Counted from the stretch's first letter, positions 16,196-26,174 are shown. The stretch: DNA of 37,795 nucleotides from Desulfobulbaceae bacterium (GCA_008933635.1 WBUQ01000026.1:1-37795), one strand, 5' to 3'. Made by a program: numbers and translations. Notes: generated by a model not told the origin, from the sequence alone.

Positions 16196-17872
16196 ATGAA
16201 CACTCACGCTCCGACATCCCTCTCCTCCGTCGCCCGTCTTCTCCGGGGGGTTACCATCCTGCTGATCGGCCTGCTGGCAGCCATGCCGATCGATGCCGGA
16301 TCCGCCACCGGCAGCGGCCACTTTCCCCTCTATCCGGTCATCCAAGACAATGTCGCGTTCTGGAAGGACGTCTACACCAAATACTCCCGGAACCAGGCCG
16401 TCATCCACGACAAGAACGACCTCTCCATCGTCTATGAGGTCGTGGACAAGCTCGACAGGAATCTGCCAGGGGCGGAAAAGGCAAACACATTGCTGCTCGA
16501 GCGGAAAACGCGGGAGTATCGTGAACTCCTTACCAGGCTCTCCCGTTCGGCACCCGTCTCCAGCAGGGAGAAACGGGTCGCGGCGATGTTTGCCGGGAAG
16601 AATGCCGCCCGGAGGATGGCCATCGCCGCCGAAGCGATCAGGGTGCAAACCGGCATGAAAGAGCGGTTCCGAGAGGGCGTAGTCCGATCCGGAGCTTATA
16701 TTTCAGAGATCAAGCAGATATTCCGCTCCTACAGCCTGCCGGAAGATCTTGCCTATCTGCCCCACGTCGAATCCTCCTTCGACACGTCCGCCTTCAGCAA
16801 AGTTGGGGCTTCGGGGATCTGGCAGTTCACCAAAAGCACGGGCAAGAGTTATCTCCGCATCGACCGGGCCGTCGACGAGCGGAGCGATCCGATCCTCGCC
16901 GCCCATGCAGCCGCCAAGTACCTGAAGAACAGCTACGACCAGCTCGGGACCTGGCCTCTGGCCCTGACCTCCTACAATTACGGCACGGCAGGGATGAAAC
17001 GGGCGGTGAACGAAAAGGGCTCCTATGAGCGCATTTTCACCGAATACGAGAAAGGGCATTTCAAATTCGCCTCCAGAAATTTCTACTCGGAATTTCTGGC
17101 TGCCCTCGCAAGTGCCAAGGAGCTCGAGCAGCAACCCTCGATTCGTCTCGATCGGCCGGAACCGAGCCGGACCGTCACCCTGAAGAAGAGTGCCGGCATC
17201 CGTGAAATCAGAAAACACTACGGGGTATCGAAAAGCGCCCTCGAACGCCTGAACCCCGCCCTCAGGCCGGACGTTTTCTCCGGCGCCAGGAACGTGCCCA
17301 AGGGCTATGCCTTGCGCCTGCCGGCTTCCCGTCAAGCCGACCAGCCGGTCATCGCCGCGCGGGAGAAGAAAACGCCCGCCAAAAACGGCGCAACGGCCGC
17401 AGTCCACCAGGTCAGGCCAGGCGAAAACCTGACCACCATCGCCAGGCAACACGGCCTCTCTCCGCAGTCGCTGGCAAAGGCCAATGGCATCGACGGCTCG
17501 GTTATCCGGGTCGGCCAGAAACTGCATATCCCGGCCCGGACCACTTCTGTCACCTCGGCCGCTGCCGCCGAGACGGACAAGAAGTCCATTTCGCGGCTCG
17601 CCGTCTACAAGACCACCGTCCATAATGGCAAACGGTATGGCAAGATCCAGGTTCAGCCCGGCGAGTCGCTGCGCCTGCTGGCCCAGTGGACAGCCACGCC
17701 GCCGGTCGTGCTGCAGCGCCTGAACAACCTGAAGGCGGGCAAGGTGCAGCCGGGCAAACACCTGGTCCTGGTCTTCGACAAGGTCTCCGTCGATTTCTTC
17801 CATAAGAAGCGAAAGCAGTTCCACACCAGGGATCAGAAGGACGAAGCGGCCGTAACCCGAACGACCGGCTGA
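16196..17872 (+). CDS. mltD: Membrane-bound lytic murein transglycosylase with LysM repeats (MltD-like)
   Basis: 558 residues. An N-terminal signal/anchor (about 15-35, VTILLIGLLAAMPIDAG) precedes a helical stretch and a family-1 SLT domain (about 170-290). The catalytic glutamate is E192 in YLPHVESSFD, followed by GASGIWQFTKSTGKSY and ALTSYNYGTAGM. Two clear LysM repeats bind peptidoglycan (403-446, HQVRPGENLTTIARQHGLS; 484-527, IQVQPGESLRLLAQ), and a degenerate third sits at 326-376. It cleaves murein glycan strands to 1,6-anhydro products in the periplasm. There is no typical lipobox in the signal, unlike E. coli MltD. Confidence 0.92.
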   Translation: MNTHAPTSLSSVARLLRGVTILLIGLLAAMPIDAGSATGSGHFPLYPVIQDNVAFWKDVYTKYSRNQAVIHDKNDLSIVYEVVDKLDRNLPGAEKANTLLLERKTREYRELLTRLSRSAPVSSREKRVAAMFAGKNAARRMAIAAEAIRVQTGMKERFREGVVRSGAYISEIKQIFRSYSLPEDLAYLPHVESSFDTSAFSKVGASGIWQFTKSTGKSYLRIDRAVDERSDPILAAHAAAKYLKNSYDQLGTWPLALTSYNYGTAGMKRAVNEKGSYERIFTEYEKGHFKFASRNFYSEFLAALASAKELEQQPSIRLDRPEPSRTVTLKKSAGIREIRKHYGVSKSALERLNPALRPDVFSGARNVPKGYALRLPASRQADQPVIAAREKKTPAKNGATAAVHQVRPGENLTTIARQHGLSPQSLAKANGIDGSVIRVGQKLHIPARTTSVTSAAAAETDKKSISRLAVYKTTVHNGKRYGKIQVQPGESLRLLAQWTATPPVVLQRLNNLKAGKVQPGKHLVLVFDKVSVDFFHKKRKQFHTRDQKDEAAVTRTTG

Positions 17873-17991
17873 AGCCCGCCGCAGGCATTTCGCCGCTTCA
17901 CCATGCCCGCCTGTCTGTTTTCCCGGCTGCCGACCGCAGGTCTGCTGCCGGCGGCGTCAAAACACATCCCATTCAACCCCCAAAAGGCATC

Positions 17992-18357
17992 ATGGACATC
18001 TCACAGACTATTGCAGAGTTGAAAAACCGGCCCGGCTTCAAGGACAATGTCGGTATGATCCTGGTTCACAACGGCGTCGTCCGGAACTGGTCGCGGAAGG
18101 ACCGCTCCAGCGTGACCGCCCTGGAGGTCGCTCCCGATCATGGCAGGATAGAACAATTGCGCCAGGAATACCTCCGGCGGGAGGGGATCTTCGAAATCAT
18201 AATCGAGGCCCGGTCCGGCACCTTCAGCCCCGGCGACGATCTGCTCTTCATCATCGTCGCCGGCGACATCCGCGAAAACATCAAGCCGGTGCTGTCTGAG
18301 CTGCTCGACCGCGTCAAGAGCGAGGCGATCGCCAAGCGGGAGATTGCCGGCCGCTGA
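17992..18357 (+). CDS. MoaE-like protein (molybdopterin synthase large-subunit fold, degenerate)
   Basis: 121 residues that follow the MoaE pattern: VGMILVHNGVVRNWSR, then SSVTALEVAPDHGRIEQLRQEYL, then the strand-rich centre IIIEARSGTFSPGDDLLFIIVAG and the tail LLDRVKSEAIAKREI. MoaE makes molybdopterin by sulfur transfer from MoaD. The family His-Arg segment after the central strand is replaced here by DIRENI, and the PIWKKE end is EAIAKREI, so catalytic competence is doubtful. It stands next to an HDOD signalling gene rather than other moa genes. AAAAGG lies four bases before the ATG. Confidence 0.65.
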   Translation: MDISQTIAELKNRPGFKDNVGMILVHNGVVRNWSRKDRSSVTALEVAPDHGRIEQLRQEYLRREGIFEIIIEARSGTFSPGDDLLFIIVAGDIRENIKPVLSELLDRVKSEAIAKREIAGR

Positions 18358-18378
18358 CCCCATGACCGACAGAAAGCC

Positions 18379-19230
18379 ATGACCACAGCCAAGGATATCA
18401 TCGCCAGGTTCAGCGACATCCAGACCCTGCCCCATGTCGTGACCCGACTCTCGAAACTGCTCGCCGACAGCAACTCGACGATGCGGGATTTCGAGGAGGT
18501 GATCAAGATGGATCCGGTCCTCGTCGCCCGCCTGCTCCGGCTGGTCAACAGCCCCTTTTACGGACTGGCCCGGAAAGTCGACTCGATCGGACGCGCCGTG
18601 GCCTTCATCGGCATGAAGAACCTGCACAATCTCGTCGTCACCGATGCCCTGAAAAGCATCTTCAGGGAAAATGGCGAACCTGCCCCCTTCTCCCGCAAGC
18701 GGCTGTGGATGCACTGCGCCGCGGTCAGCATCTGCAGCAAGATGGTGGCGGAAAGGATCTTCGGCATCAACGGAGATGACGTGTATCTCTGTGGCATTCT
18801 CCACGATTTCGGCATCATCGTCGAGGAACAGGTCAAGACGGCGGAATTTCTCCAGGTGTGCGCGAACAGCCCGAATTCGGCAGCGATGATCGAACAGGAG
18901 CGCCACTTCCTGGGGACGGACCACTGCGAGATCGGCTATCTGCTGACCCTGGAATGGTCGATGCCCGCCGCCATCCGGGAGGCGATCCGCGACCACCACA
19001 CCCTCTTCGACACCATCCGGCCGGAAAGCATCACCGGCATCATCCAGATCGCCGAATATCTCAGCAGCCAGCTCGGCCACACGACACTGCCCTCGATGGA
19101 AGTGACCATCTCGCCCCCGCTTATCGAACACATCCGTGAAAATGCAGACGAATACGCGATCCTGATGGACGATCTGCCCGAGGAGATGACAAAGGCCCAG
19201 GATGTCTACGGCCCCGAGGAGGGCCGCTGA
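18379..19230 (+). CDS. HDOD domain signalling protein
   Basis: 283 residues consisting almost entirely of an HDOD domain (about 10-205): [47 protein letters not shown], then [15 protein letters not shown] and a partly conserved HD-like part, [19 protein letters not shown] proteins are non-enzymatic relatives of HD phosphohydrolases, found in two-component and motility signalling. The end overlaps a strong GAGGAGG that serves the next gene, the hybrid kinase, two bases downstream. Co-transcription with that kinase is nearly certain, so it is probably part of the same signalling unit. Confidence 0.9.
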   Translation: MTTAKDIIARFSDIQTLPHVVTRLSKLLADSNSTMRDFEEVIKMDPVLVARLLRLVNSPFYGLARKVDSIGRAVAFIGMKNLHNLVVTDALKSIFRENGEPAPFSRKRLWMHCAAVSICSKMVAERIFGINGDDVYLCGILHDFGIIVEEQVKTAEFLQVCANSPNSAAMIEQERHFLGTDHCEIGYLLTLEWSMPAAIREAIRDHHTLFDTIRPESITGIIQIAEYLSSQLGHTTLPSMEVTISPPLIEHIRENADEYAILMDDLPEEMTKAQDVYGPEEGR

Positions 19231-19232
19231 CG

Positions 19233-21314
19233 GTGGAGATGGTCGATCTCTTCGGCAGGATCGAATCCGCCGCAGCCGACACGGCCGCGTTCCTCGCCTT
19301 CCTCCGCCAATCCCTGCCACACCTGGAGATTGAACTGCTGCCGGGAAACAGCCAGCCAGCTGCCTCAACCAGCCGATCAGCGACTCACCTGAGCCGCGCC
19401 ACTGCCGGTGGCCAGGTCCTCGACCTGCCCGCACACGGCCTGGCGCTGCTGTTTTCGCCAAAGGAGACCACCCCGCGCGACGACGCCGATCTGATCGGCA
19501 TGGCCGTCGATCTGTACTTCACCCAGCAGGAGCTGCAGAAGGCTCAGAAGAAGCTGGCTATCCAGAAAAGGCAGTTCGACCGCAAATCCCAGGTCCTTGA
19601 AACCAAGTACCAGGAAATGCTGGAAGAGACCCAGCGGAGCTACGGCATCATCCAGGAGCAGCAGGAAAATTATTCGAAGACCCTGCAGTCGGAGATCAGG
19701 AAGCAGACGCGGGAACTGCGCAAATCGAAACTCGCTGCCGAGGCCGCCAGCATCGCCAAGAGCGAGTTCCTGGCATCGATGAGTCATGAGATCCGGACGC
19801 CGATGAACGGGATCATCGGCTTCACCGACATGCTGCTGGCGACGCAGCTCGATGAGGAACAGCTTGACAGTGCGATGACGATCAAGCGCAGCGGCGAGGC
19901 CCTGCTCAGCCTGATCAACGATATCCTCGATTTCTCCAAGGTCGAGGCCGGACAGATGACCCTCGAATATATCGACTTCGATCCCGAAATCACCGCCCAT
20001 GACGTCTGCGACCTGATCAGGCCGAGGGTCGCCGGCAAACCGATCGAGGTCCTCTGCCGCATCGACAACGCCCTGCCGGCGACGATCAAGGGTGATCCCG
20101 GCCGATTCAGGCAGGTACTGGTCAACCTCCTCGGCAATGCGGCGAAATTCACCGAGAAGGGTGAGCTGGAACTGTCAATCGGCGTGGCGGAAGAGGATGA
20201 GGAGACGATATCTCTGCACTGCCGGATCCGTGACACCGGCATCGGGCTGCCGGAATCGAAATTTGAAACCATCTTCGAGGCCTTCAGGCAGGCGGATGGC
20301 TCAACCACCCGCAAATACGGCGGTACCGGCCTGGGTTTGTCGATCTCCCGCAGGATCGCCCGGCTGATGGATGGCGACATCTGGGTCGAGAGCACAGAAG
20401 GAGCGGGCGCCACCTTCCACTACACCTCGGTGATGCGCAAGACGACCCAACCCCTGCCGCTCCCCGAACTGCGCCAGGATCTCCAGGGCGTCAGGGTGCT
20501 GGTCGTTGACGACAACCCGGTCAACAACGAAATCCTCACCGACATCCTGACCACGGCAGGGATGCAGGTCAGCACCCTGCTCGACGGCCGCAATGTCATC
20601 GACACCCTGCGGGAGGCCGAATCAACGGGAAAGGCCTACGATCTTGCCATCCTCGATCTGCAGATGCCGACTGTCAACGGCTTTGAACTGGCTGCAGCGA
20701 TTCGCGCCTCGGACCTTGCCCGGCGCTCCATCCCCCTGCTCGCCTACACCTCGTCGGCCGAAAGGGTGGCTGCCCGCTGCCGGGACATGGGTTTCAATGC
20801 CTTCCTGACCAAACCGGCCCGCCGTTACATCCTGCTGCGAACCCTGTCGAAGATGCTCAGCAGCCAGGCAACGTCCGACCAGCCAGCCGTCGAAACAAAA
20901 CTGGTCACCCAGTATTCAGTCCGCGAGGAGATCAAGCACTCCGTCCGTCTGCTGGTCGCCGAAGACAACCCGGTCAATCAGAAGCTGGCGGTGATGATGC
21001 TGCAGAAAGCGGGATACACGGTGGAGGTGGTCGGCAACGGGCGGGAAGCGGTTGAGGCCATCCGCCGCGGCCAGAAGCCGTTCGATATCGTCCTGATGGA
21101 CATCCAGATGCCGGAGATGGATGGCCTCGAGGCGACGCGGCAGATCCGGAGGGAAGGCTTCACCGATATCCCGGTCATCGCCATGACGGCCAATGCGATG
21201 AAGGGCGACAGGGAAATCTGCATCGAGGCCGGCATGAACGATTACATCAGCAAACCGATCAAGAGGGAGATCGTCTTCTCCATCGTCGAGAAATGGCTCT
21301 ATGAGCGGAATTGA
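19233..21314 (+). CDS. Hybrid sensor histidine kinase with two receiver domains
   Basis: 693 residues with no transmembrane segment, so probably cytosolic. The GTG at 19233 is chosen because GAGGAGG lies 10 bases upstream; an ATG six bases later is the alternative. Residues 1-95 are an unrecognised N-terminal region and 97-170 a coiled coil. HisKA has the phospho-acceptor H185 in [12 protein letters not shown]. HATPase_c is at about 285-400 ([25 protein letters not shown]). Receiver 1 (420-540) has D475 in LAILDLQMP; receiver 2 (571-690) has D623 in [11 protein letters not shown]. BarA-like layout without the Hpt domain, so a separate phosphotransferase is needed. Receiver 1 has an Ala-Tyr-Thr switch region (LLAYTSS). 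Confidence 0.93.
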   Translation: MEMVDLFGRIESAAADTAAFLAFLRQSLPHLEIELLPGNSQPAASTSRSATHLSRATAGGQVLDLPAHGLALLFSPKETTPRDDADLIGMAVDLYFTQQELQKAQKKLAIQKRQFDRKSQVLETKYQEMLEETQRSYGIIQEQQENYSKTLQSEIRKQTRELRKSKLAAEAASIAKSEFLASMSHEIRTPMNGIIGFTDMLLATQLDEEQLDSAMTIKRSGEALLSLINDILDFSKVEAGQMTLEYIDFDPEITAHDVCDLIRPRVAGKPIEVLCRIDNALPATIKGDPGRFRQVLVNLLGNAAKFTEKGELELSIGVAEEDEETISLHCRIRDTGIGLPESKFETIFEAFRQADGSTTRKYGGTGLGLSISRRIARLMDGDIWVESTEGAGATFHYTSVMRKTTQPLPLPELRQDLQGVRVLVVDDNPVNNEILTDILTTAGMQVSTLLDGRNVIDTLREAESTGKAYDLAILDLQMPTVNGFELAAAIRASDLARRSIPLLAYTSSAERVAARCRDMGFNAFLTKPARRYILLRTLSKMLSSQATSDQPAVETKLVTQYSVREEIKHSVRLLVAEDNPVNQKLAVMMLQKAGYTVEVVGNGREAVEAIRRGQKPFDIVLMDIQMPEMDGLEATRQIRREGFTDIPVIAMTANAMKGDREICIEAGMNDYISKPIKREIVFSIVEKWLYERN

Positions 21315-21326
21315 AGGTACCCCGTC

Positions 21327-22607
21327 ATGAGCGGGGCCTTCCTGTCAAACATTGCCGGCGCCGTTTTCGCCTGGCTCGACGGCGGGAGATCGGACCAGGG
21401 GCCGCTCTCCTCCACCCTGCGCCGGTTCCTCAGGATCGCTGCCTTCACCCTCCGCGGGTTCCACCGCAACGACCTGTCGCTGCGGGCCTCCGCCCTGACC
21501 CTGACCATCCTGCTGTCGCTGGTGCCGATCCTGGCGATGAGCGCCGCCGTCATCAAGGGCCTTGGCGGCGACAACCACCTCCGGCAGATGGCCTATGATT
21601 CCCTTGCCATCCTCGAGCAACAGGCCATGCCGATTGTCCCCGGGACGGCCCCGCAGGCGACCTCGGAAACCACCCTTTTCGACCACCTGCGGGCGGCGGT
21701 GGACACGACCTTCGATTATGTTGAACGGACCAACTTCGCCACCCTCGGCACCATCGGCACATTCGCCCTTATCTTCAGCGTCATGCTGGTCCTGCACCAG
21801 ATCGAGGGGGCGATGAACACCATCTGGCAGGTTGCGGCCGGCCGCTCCTTCCTGCGCAAGCTTTCCGACTACATCACCCTGCTGGTCCTGATGCCCCTGG
21901 CCGTCAACATCGGTTTCGCGGCCAGCGCCTTCATCGCAAGGCCTGATCTCCTCACCCGACTGGACGCCTTCATCCCGGTACTGTGGCTGCAGGGCCAGTT
22001 GTTGAAGGCCATCCCGATCGTCATCATCACCCTGACCCTGTGGATCATCTACCTGTTCTTTCCCAACACCAGGGTCAGAACCATGCCGGCCTTTGCCGGG
22101 GCCATCGCCGCGGCTGTTTGCTGGTTTGCCGCCCAGAGCCTCTTTGTCTCGATGCAGATCGGGGTGTCCAGGTACAACGCCATCTACGGCTCATTCGCCA
22201 GTCTGCCGCTCTTCCTCCTCTGGATCCATTTCGTCTGGCTCGTCATCCTGGCCGGGGCCCAACTGGCCTGGACCATCCAGAATATCGCGACACTGCGGCT
22301 TACCCCGCCGGCAGCGCAGCCGTCGCAGCGGCTTGATGCGGCCTTCGCCGTCATGATCGAGGTGCAGCGGGCCTTCGAACGGCAGCATGCGCTGACCGAC
22401 GCCGAACTGGCCCGGCAGCTCTCCGGCCATGACCGGGAAATCATCAGGACCGTTCTGGACGACCTGAGCGGGGCGGGCCTGCTGCACCGCTCGGACTCCG
22501 ACGGCCGCCTGCTGCCGGCCGGCCCTGCCGACGCCTTCCGGCCCTCCGAACTCGTCGCCCTGTTCAGCGGGCAGGGATCTCCGGACCCGACGAAACGCCA
22601 CCAATAA
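21327..22607 (+). CDS. YihY/BrkB family inner membrane protein
   Basis: 426 residues with the YihY/virulence-factor-BrkB fold. The domain begins at FHRNDLSLRASALTLTILLSLVPILAMSAAVIKG and continues with about six membrane spans. The conserved block VRTMPAFAGAIAAAVCWFAAQS, followed by YNAIYGSFASLPLFLLWIHFVWLVILAGAQLAW, is diagnostic. A C-terminal cytoplasmic extension (about 325-420) resembles a winged helix (ERQHALTDAELARQLSGHDREIIRTVLDDLSGAGLLHRSD), seen in the longer members of the family. Function is unknown; an old RNase BN assignment was shown wrong. It is 12 bases after the hybrid kinase gene. Confidence 0.9.
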   Translation: MSGAFLSNIAGAVFAWLDGGRSDQGPLSSTLRRFLRIAAFTLRGFHRNDLSLRASALTLTILLSLVPILAMSAAVIKGLGGDNHLRQMAYDSLAILEQQAMPIVPGTAPQATSETTLFDHLRAAVDTTFDYVERTNFATLGTIGTFALIFSVMLVLHQIEGAMNTIWQVAAGRSFLRKLSDYITLLVLMPLAVNIGFAASAFIARPDLLTRLDAFIPVLWLQGQLLKAIPIVIITLTLWIIYLFFPNTRVRTMPAFAGAIAAAVCWFAAQSLFVSMQIGVSRYNAIYGSFASLPLFLLWIHFVWLVILAGAQLAWTIQNIATLRLTPPAAQPSQRLDAAFAVMIEVQRAFERQHALTDAELARQLSGHDREIIRTVLDDLSGAGLLHRSDSDGRLLPAGPADAFRPSELVALFSGQGSPDPTKRHQ

Positions 22608-22636
22608 AAAAGGCGGGGAGGATACGCCTCCCCGCC
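22605..22636 (-). terminator. Intrinsic terminator of phoB-phoR
   Basis: A 10-bp GC stem (GGCGGGGAGG/CCTCCCCGCC, 22612-22636). On the minus strand it is followed by T6 at 22611-22606. The plus-strand side has no T tract, so it mainly serves phoR; the A tract overlaps the stop of the YihY gene. Confidence 0.85.
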
Positions 22637-22684
22637 CTGCCGCGATCTTGCCGAGCCTGGCCGCAGGGGCCCGGCCGGACGCGT

Positions 22685-24505
22685 TCAGTCTGCCGCCCTT
22701 CCCTCCAGGGTGATGGTGAACTCCGAGCCGACCCCTTCCTGGCTGCGGACGTCGATTTTGCCGCCATGGGCCTGGACGATGTGCTTGACGATAGCCAGGC
22801 CGAGCCCGGTGCCGCCAACCGCCCTGCTCCTCGCCTTGTCGCTGCGGTAGAAGCGCTCAAAAAGACGCGGCAGATGCTCGGCGGCGATGCCGCAGCCGGT
22901 GTCTCTGACCGTGATCGTGACCTTGCGGCCATCGCCCTTGTCACCGGTAAGACGGGCGGAGACGGTGACGAGGTCATCCTTGCGGCTGTATTTGACCGCA
23001 TTGACCAGCAGGTTGACGATCGCCTGTTCGAGCAGGGTGTGGTTCATCGTCACCAGGATGTCTTCCGGGCAGTCGACAACCAGGCCGACACCGACCCGGC
23101 CAGCCTCGATCTGACAGGTCTGGACCGCCGACTCCAGGGCCATCCGCAACGGCCCTTCCTGCAGAAGGATATCGCCGACGCTCGATTCCTGCTCGATCCG
23201 CGACAGGGCCAGCAGATCGTCGATGATGGCGTTCAGCCGGTCGGACTGGCGCTGCACCGTCTGCAGGAACTTGATCGCATCTTCGCGGTTGTCGATGGCC
23301 CCGTCGAGCAGGGTCTCGACATAGCCGCGGATCGAGGTGATCGGGGTGCGCAGCTCGTGGGAGACATTGGCGACGAAATCACGGCGGATGGTCTCGAGCC
23401 GCCGCAGCTTGGTCACGTCGTTGATCACCACCAGGGCGCCGACCTTCCGGGCCTTGCCATCATAGAGGGTGACGATGCGGACCTGCAGCAGCTTCTCGCC
23501 GTTCTGCTCCCTGAAGACAATCTCCTTCTCCACCGACTCGCCGGTTGTCAGCACCCGGCCGATCTGGACCTGCAGTTCGATATGGCGGACCAACGCCTGC
23601 AGCAGCTTGCCGGGCGCCTGCCGGTGATCGATGCCGAGCAGGCGGGCGGCGGCGGCATTGATGCTGATGATCCTCTCCTCCACATCAACCGCGATCACCG
23701 CCTCGACCATGCTCGAGAACACCGTATCCAGCTGCTTGCGGTCGGTCTCGATCGTCCTGATCTTCTCATTCAGCATCTCCGCCATCCGGTCCATGGACGA
23801 GGCCAGCGAAACCACCTCAAGCGATGCCGAACCGGATTGATGGCCCTGCATCCTCTGGCTGAAATCGCCGCGGGCGAAGGCCTCGGCATTCTTCTTCATT
23901 TTCTCCAGCGGCTGGCTGATATTACGAGAGATCACCAGCACAACCAGCGCCGAGACGAGAATGACGAGGACGGAACCGAACGCAATCCGCATCTGGATAC
24001 CGGAGAGAGCCCGGTCGATGGAGGTAACCGGCACCGCCATGCGCAGGACAGCCTGGATGGCAGCCGGGTCGGCGCCGCCGTCCCGCTGGACCGGGACGGC
24101 GACATAGAGCATCGACTCGTTCAGGGTCTTGCTGAAGCGCAGCGATTGCCCCTTCTCGCCGGCGAAGGCCCTGGCGATCTCCGGTCGTTTCAGATGATTT
24201 TCCATCGATTCCGGTCGTTCGTTGGAGTCGGCGAGGACGCTGCCATCTTTGGAGATCACGGTAATCCGCGTCACCGACTCCCTGCCGACCTGGACACAGA
24301 AGGACCGCAGCTCCGGGGTATCGCCGAGCAGGACCCCGACCCTCGACCGGATCAGACCGGCGCGGGCAGTCAGGTCGGCCTCGACATGATCGAGAAAAAA
24401 ATCGTGGATGGTGGTTGTTGCATACCAGGTGATGGCGACGATGCTTACGGCAATGGTCAGCAGACTTGCCGGGAAAATGTGCCATATCAGCTTCTTGTGC
24501 CGCAT
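22685..24505 (-). CDS. phoR: Phosphate regulon sensor histidine kinase PhoR
   Basis: 606 residues from the ATG at 24505, with GGAGGAG ideally placed upstream and one base after the phoB stop. TM1 is at about 8-30 and TM2 at about 175-197, enclosing a ~140-residue periplasmic sensor, longer than in E. coli PhoR and typical of deltaproteobacterial and Gram-positive forms. HAMP is next (SRNISQPLEKMKKNAEAFARGDFSQRM), then a PAS domain (LDTVFSSMVEAVIAVDVEERIISIN). HisKA has its His in FVANVSHELRTPITSIRGYVE. HATPase_c has NLLVNAVKYS and GTGLGLAIVKHI. It phosphorylates PhoB under phosphate limitation, under control of PstSCAB-PhoU. Confidence 0.93.
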   Translation of the reverse strand: MRHKKLIWHIFPASLLTIAVSIVAITWYATTTIHDFFLDHVEADLTARAGLIRSRVGVLLGDTPELRSFCVQVGRESVTRITVISKDGSVLADSNERPESMENHLKRPEIARAFAGEKGQSLRFSKTLNESMLYVAVPVQRDGGADPAAIQAVLRMAVPVTSIDRALSGIQMRIAFGSVLVILVSALVVLVISRNISQPLEKMKKNAEAFARGDFSQRMQGHQSGSASLEVVSLASSMDRMAEMLNEKIRTIETDRKQLDTVFSSMVEAVIAVDVEERIISINAAAARLLGIDHRQAPGKLLQALVRHIELQVQIGRVLTTGESVEKEIVFREQNGEKLLQVRIVTLYDGKARKVGALVVINDVTKLRRLETIRRDFVANVSHELRTPITSIRGYVETLLDGAIDNREDAIKFLQTVQRQSDRLNAIIDDLLALSRIEQESSVGDILLQEGPLRMALESAVQTCQIEAGRVGVGLVVDCPEDILVTMNHTLLEQAIVNLLVNAVKYSRKDDLVTVSARLTGDKGDGRKVTITVRDTGCGIAAEHLPRLFERFYRSDKARSRAVGGTGLGLAIVKHIVQAHGGKIDVRSQEGVGSEFTITLEGRAAD

Positions 24506-24506
24506 C

Positions 24507-25229
24507 TTATTCTCCTCCGTCCCATGCCGACCTGAACCGGTAGCCGATGCCGCGGACGGTCTCGATCGCATCGCCGGCCTCGCCGAGCTTCTTGCGCAGC
24601 CCGAAAATCTGCACGTCGATGGCCCGCGGCGTTACCAGGAAATCATAGCCGCGGACGGCATCGATCATCTGCTGCCGGGTGAAGACCCACCCGGGCTTGG
24701 CCGCCAGCAGAGCCAGGATGCCGAATTCCGTCATCGTCAGGTGCAGCTGTTCGCCACCCAGGCGGACCTCGTGCCGGCCTTTGTCGATCTCGAGGCCCGA
24801 AACGGCGATGATGTGCTTCTGATCACCCTCGTCGGCCTCCTCCCGGGTCTGGCTGCGCCGGAGCACGGCCTTGACCCTGGCGATCAGCACCTTCGGGCTG
24901 AAGGGTTTGGTGATGTAGTCATCGGCACCGTACTCGAGACCGGCTACCACATCCTCTTCCTCGCCCTTGGCGGTCAGCATCAGGATCGGTATCGACGCAC
25001 GGTGCTTCGAGTCCCCTTTCTTCAGGGCGGCACAGACCTCGGTGCCGCTGATGCCGGGCAGCATCAGGTCGAGCAGGATGCAGTCGATGTCTTCCCGCTC
25101 GAGGCAGGCCAGGGCCTCCTCCCCGGAATCGGCACAGGTCACGTGGAATCCGGCCTTGATCAGGTTGTAGCTGACCAGCTGCTGGATGTCCGCCTCATCT
25201 TCGACGACAAGTATATGCAGTTTTGCCAT
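24507..25229 (-). CDS. phoB: Phosphate regulon response regulator PhoB
   Basis: 240 residues from the ATG at 25229, where the receiver domain begins (KLHILVVEDEADIQQLVSYNL). The phospho-acceptor Asp lies in CILLDLMLPGISG; KPFSPKVLIARVKAVLRR marks the receiver end. The C-terminal OmpR-type winged helix (about 140-238) shows LTMTEFGILALLAAKPGWVFTRQQMIDAVRGYDF and ends VRGIGYRFR. The downstream partner phoR follows after a single base. The frame stays open upstream but has no domain or ribosome site there. Divergent from phoU. Confidence 0.95.
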   Translation of the reverse strand: MAKLHILVVEDEADIQQLVSYNLIKAGFHVTCADSGEEALACLEREDIDCILLDLMLPGISGTEVCAALKKGDSKHRASIPILMLTAKGEEEDVVAGLEYGADDYITKPFSPKVLIARVKAVLRRSQTREEADEGDQKHIIAVSGLEIDKGRHEVRLGGEQLHLTMTEFGILALLAAKPGWVFTRQQMIDAVRGYDFLVTPRAIDVQIFGLRKKLGEAGDAIETVRGIGYRFRSAWDGGE

Positions 25230-25397
25230 GGTGTGTATCCATCCGCCGTATTCTTCCCAAACTCCGCGGCCATCCTGACAGCGCGGCGGAGATCCCCGCC
25301 GCTGCCGCACTGGACGGAATGCTGCTGCAGCGCTTCGGGGTTTTGCCGTCACCAAATGTGCTGCATTTCCCCCCCACCCGCAAGGGCAATCCATCCC

Positions 25398-25430
25398 CTT
25401 AATTCAATCCTAACAAAGTCCTAATAGCCA
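25398..25430 (+). promoter_or_regulatory. Pho box: three 11-bp direct repeats
   Basis: C(T/C)TAA cores start at 25398, 25409 and 25420, an exact 11-base period (CTTAATTCAAT, CCTAACAAAGT, CCTAATAGCCA). PhoB binds 11-bp direct repeats, so this is very likely its site in the phoB/phoU divergent region. An AT-rich -10-like AAATAT (25433-25438) follows on the plus strand, pointing to activation of phoU-pst. Confidence 0.65.
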
Positions 25431-25514
25431 GGAAATATGCGGCCTTTACCTTGTTCCCTGGATGAAGGACGCAACCGCAGACAATTTTCCGTTCCCGCGA
25501 GGAAGCACGCATAC

Positions 25515-26174
25515 ATGACAACCCATTACACCTTTCACCACGAACTGATCAAGCTGAACAAGAAGGTCCTGAAAATGAGCGCAATGGCGGAAGACCGCGT
25601 CCGCAAGGCCGCAGACGTCATCAGGACACGCGACCAGGAACTGATCCAGTGGCTGATCGTCTCCGATTACGAGGTCGACGAGATGGAGATGGAGGTCGAG
25701 GAAGAATGCCTGAAGATCCTCGCCCTGCACCAGCCGGTGGCCAGCGATCTCCGCTTTATCATCATGGTCATCAAGGTCAACAGCGAGATCGAGCGGATCG
25801 CCGATATCGCCGTCAACATCGCCATGCGGGTGCAGGGAATCGCCAACAGCAAATGGACGGTACCCTCGCCCTACGACTACACAGAGATGGCGGACAAGGT
25901 CATCGCCATGCTGAAGATGAGCCTCGACGCCCTCGTCAATCGCGACGTCAAGGCCGCCCGTCAGGTCTTTCTCCTTGACGACGAGATCGACGCCATGCGC
26001 ACCGAGGCCTACCACCGGGTGAAGGATATGATCCGCAGGCATCCCGAGCATCCCGGCCAGCTGATCAACAGCTATCTGATCGGCCGCCACCTCGAACGGA
26101 TCGGCGACCGGGCCACCAATATCGCCGAGGAAGTCATCTACCTGGTCGAGGGCGAGATTGTCCGCTGCCCGTGA
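25515..26174 (+). CDS. phoU: Phosphate signalling protein PhoU
   Basis: 219 residues from the ATG at 25515 (TTHYTFHHELIKLNKKVLKM), preceded by GAGGAAG. Two repeated three-helix PhoU units are visible, each with the metal-binding E/D-xxx-D pattern: VSDYEVDEMEMEVEEECLKILALHQPVASDLRFI and FLLDDEIDAMRTEAYHRV...HLERIGDRATNIAEEVIYL. PhoU connects the Pst transporter to PhoR and dampens signalling when phosphate is ample. It is first in the phoU-pstCASB run and directly downstream of the Pho-box repeats. Confidence 0.95.
   Translation: MTTHYTFHHELIKLNKKVLKMSAMAEDRVRKAADVIRTRDQELIQWLIVSDYEVDEMEMEVEEECLKILALHQPVASDLRFIIMVIKVNSEIERIADIAVNIAMRVQGIANSKWTVPSPYDYTEMADKVIAMLKMSLDALVNRDVKAARQVFLLDDEIDAMRTEAYHRVKDMIRRHPEHPGQLINSYLIGRHLERIGDRATNIAEEVIYLVEGEIVRCP

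Noticed and set aside
22766-24535. 589-codon plus-strand frame over phoR, and a similar 476-codon frame over the cytochrome gene (31046-32476)
   Set aside because: Both oppose genes with unmistakable domain motifs; their translations show no recognisable family and carry no ribosome site.
25230-25394. N-terminal extension of PhoB (55 codons upstream in frame)
   Set aside because: The receiver domain begins at the 25229 start; the extra sequence is low-complexity and has no counterpart in the family.
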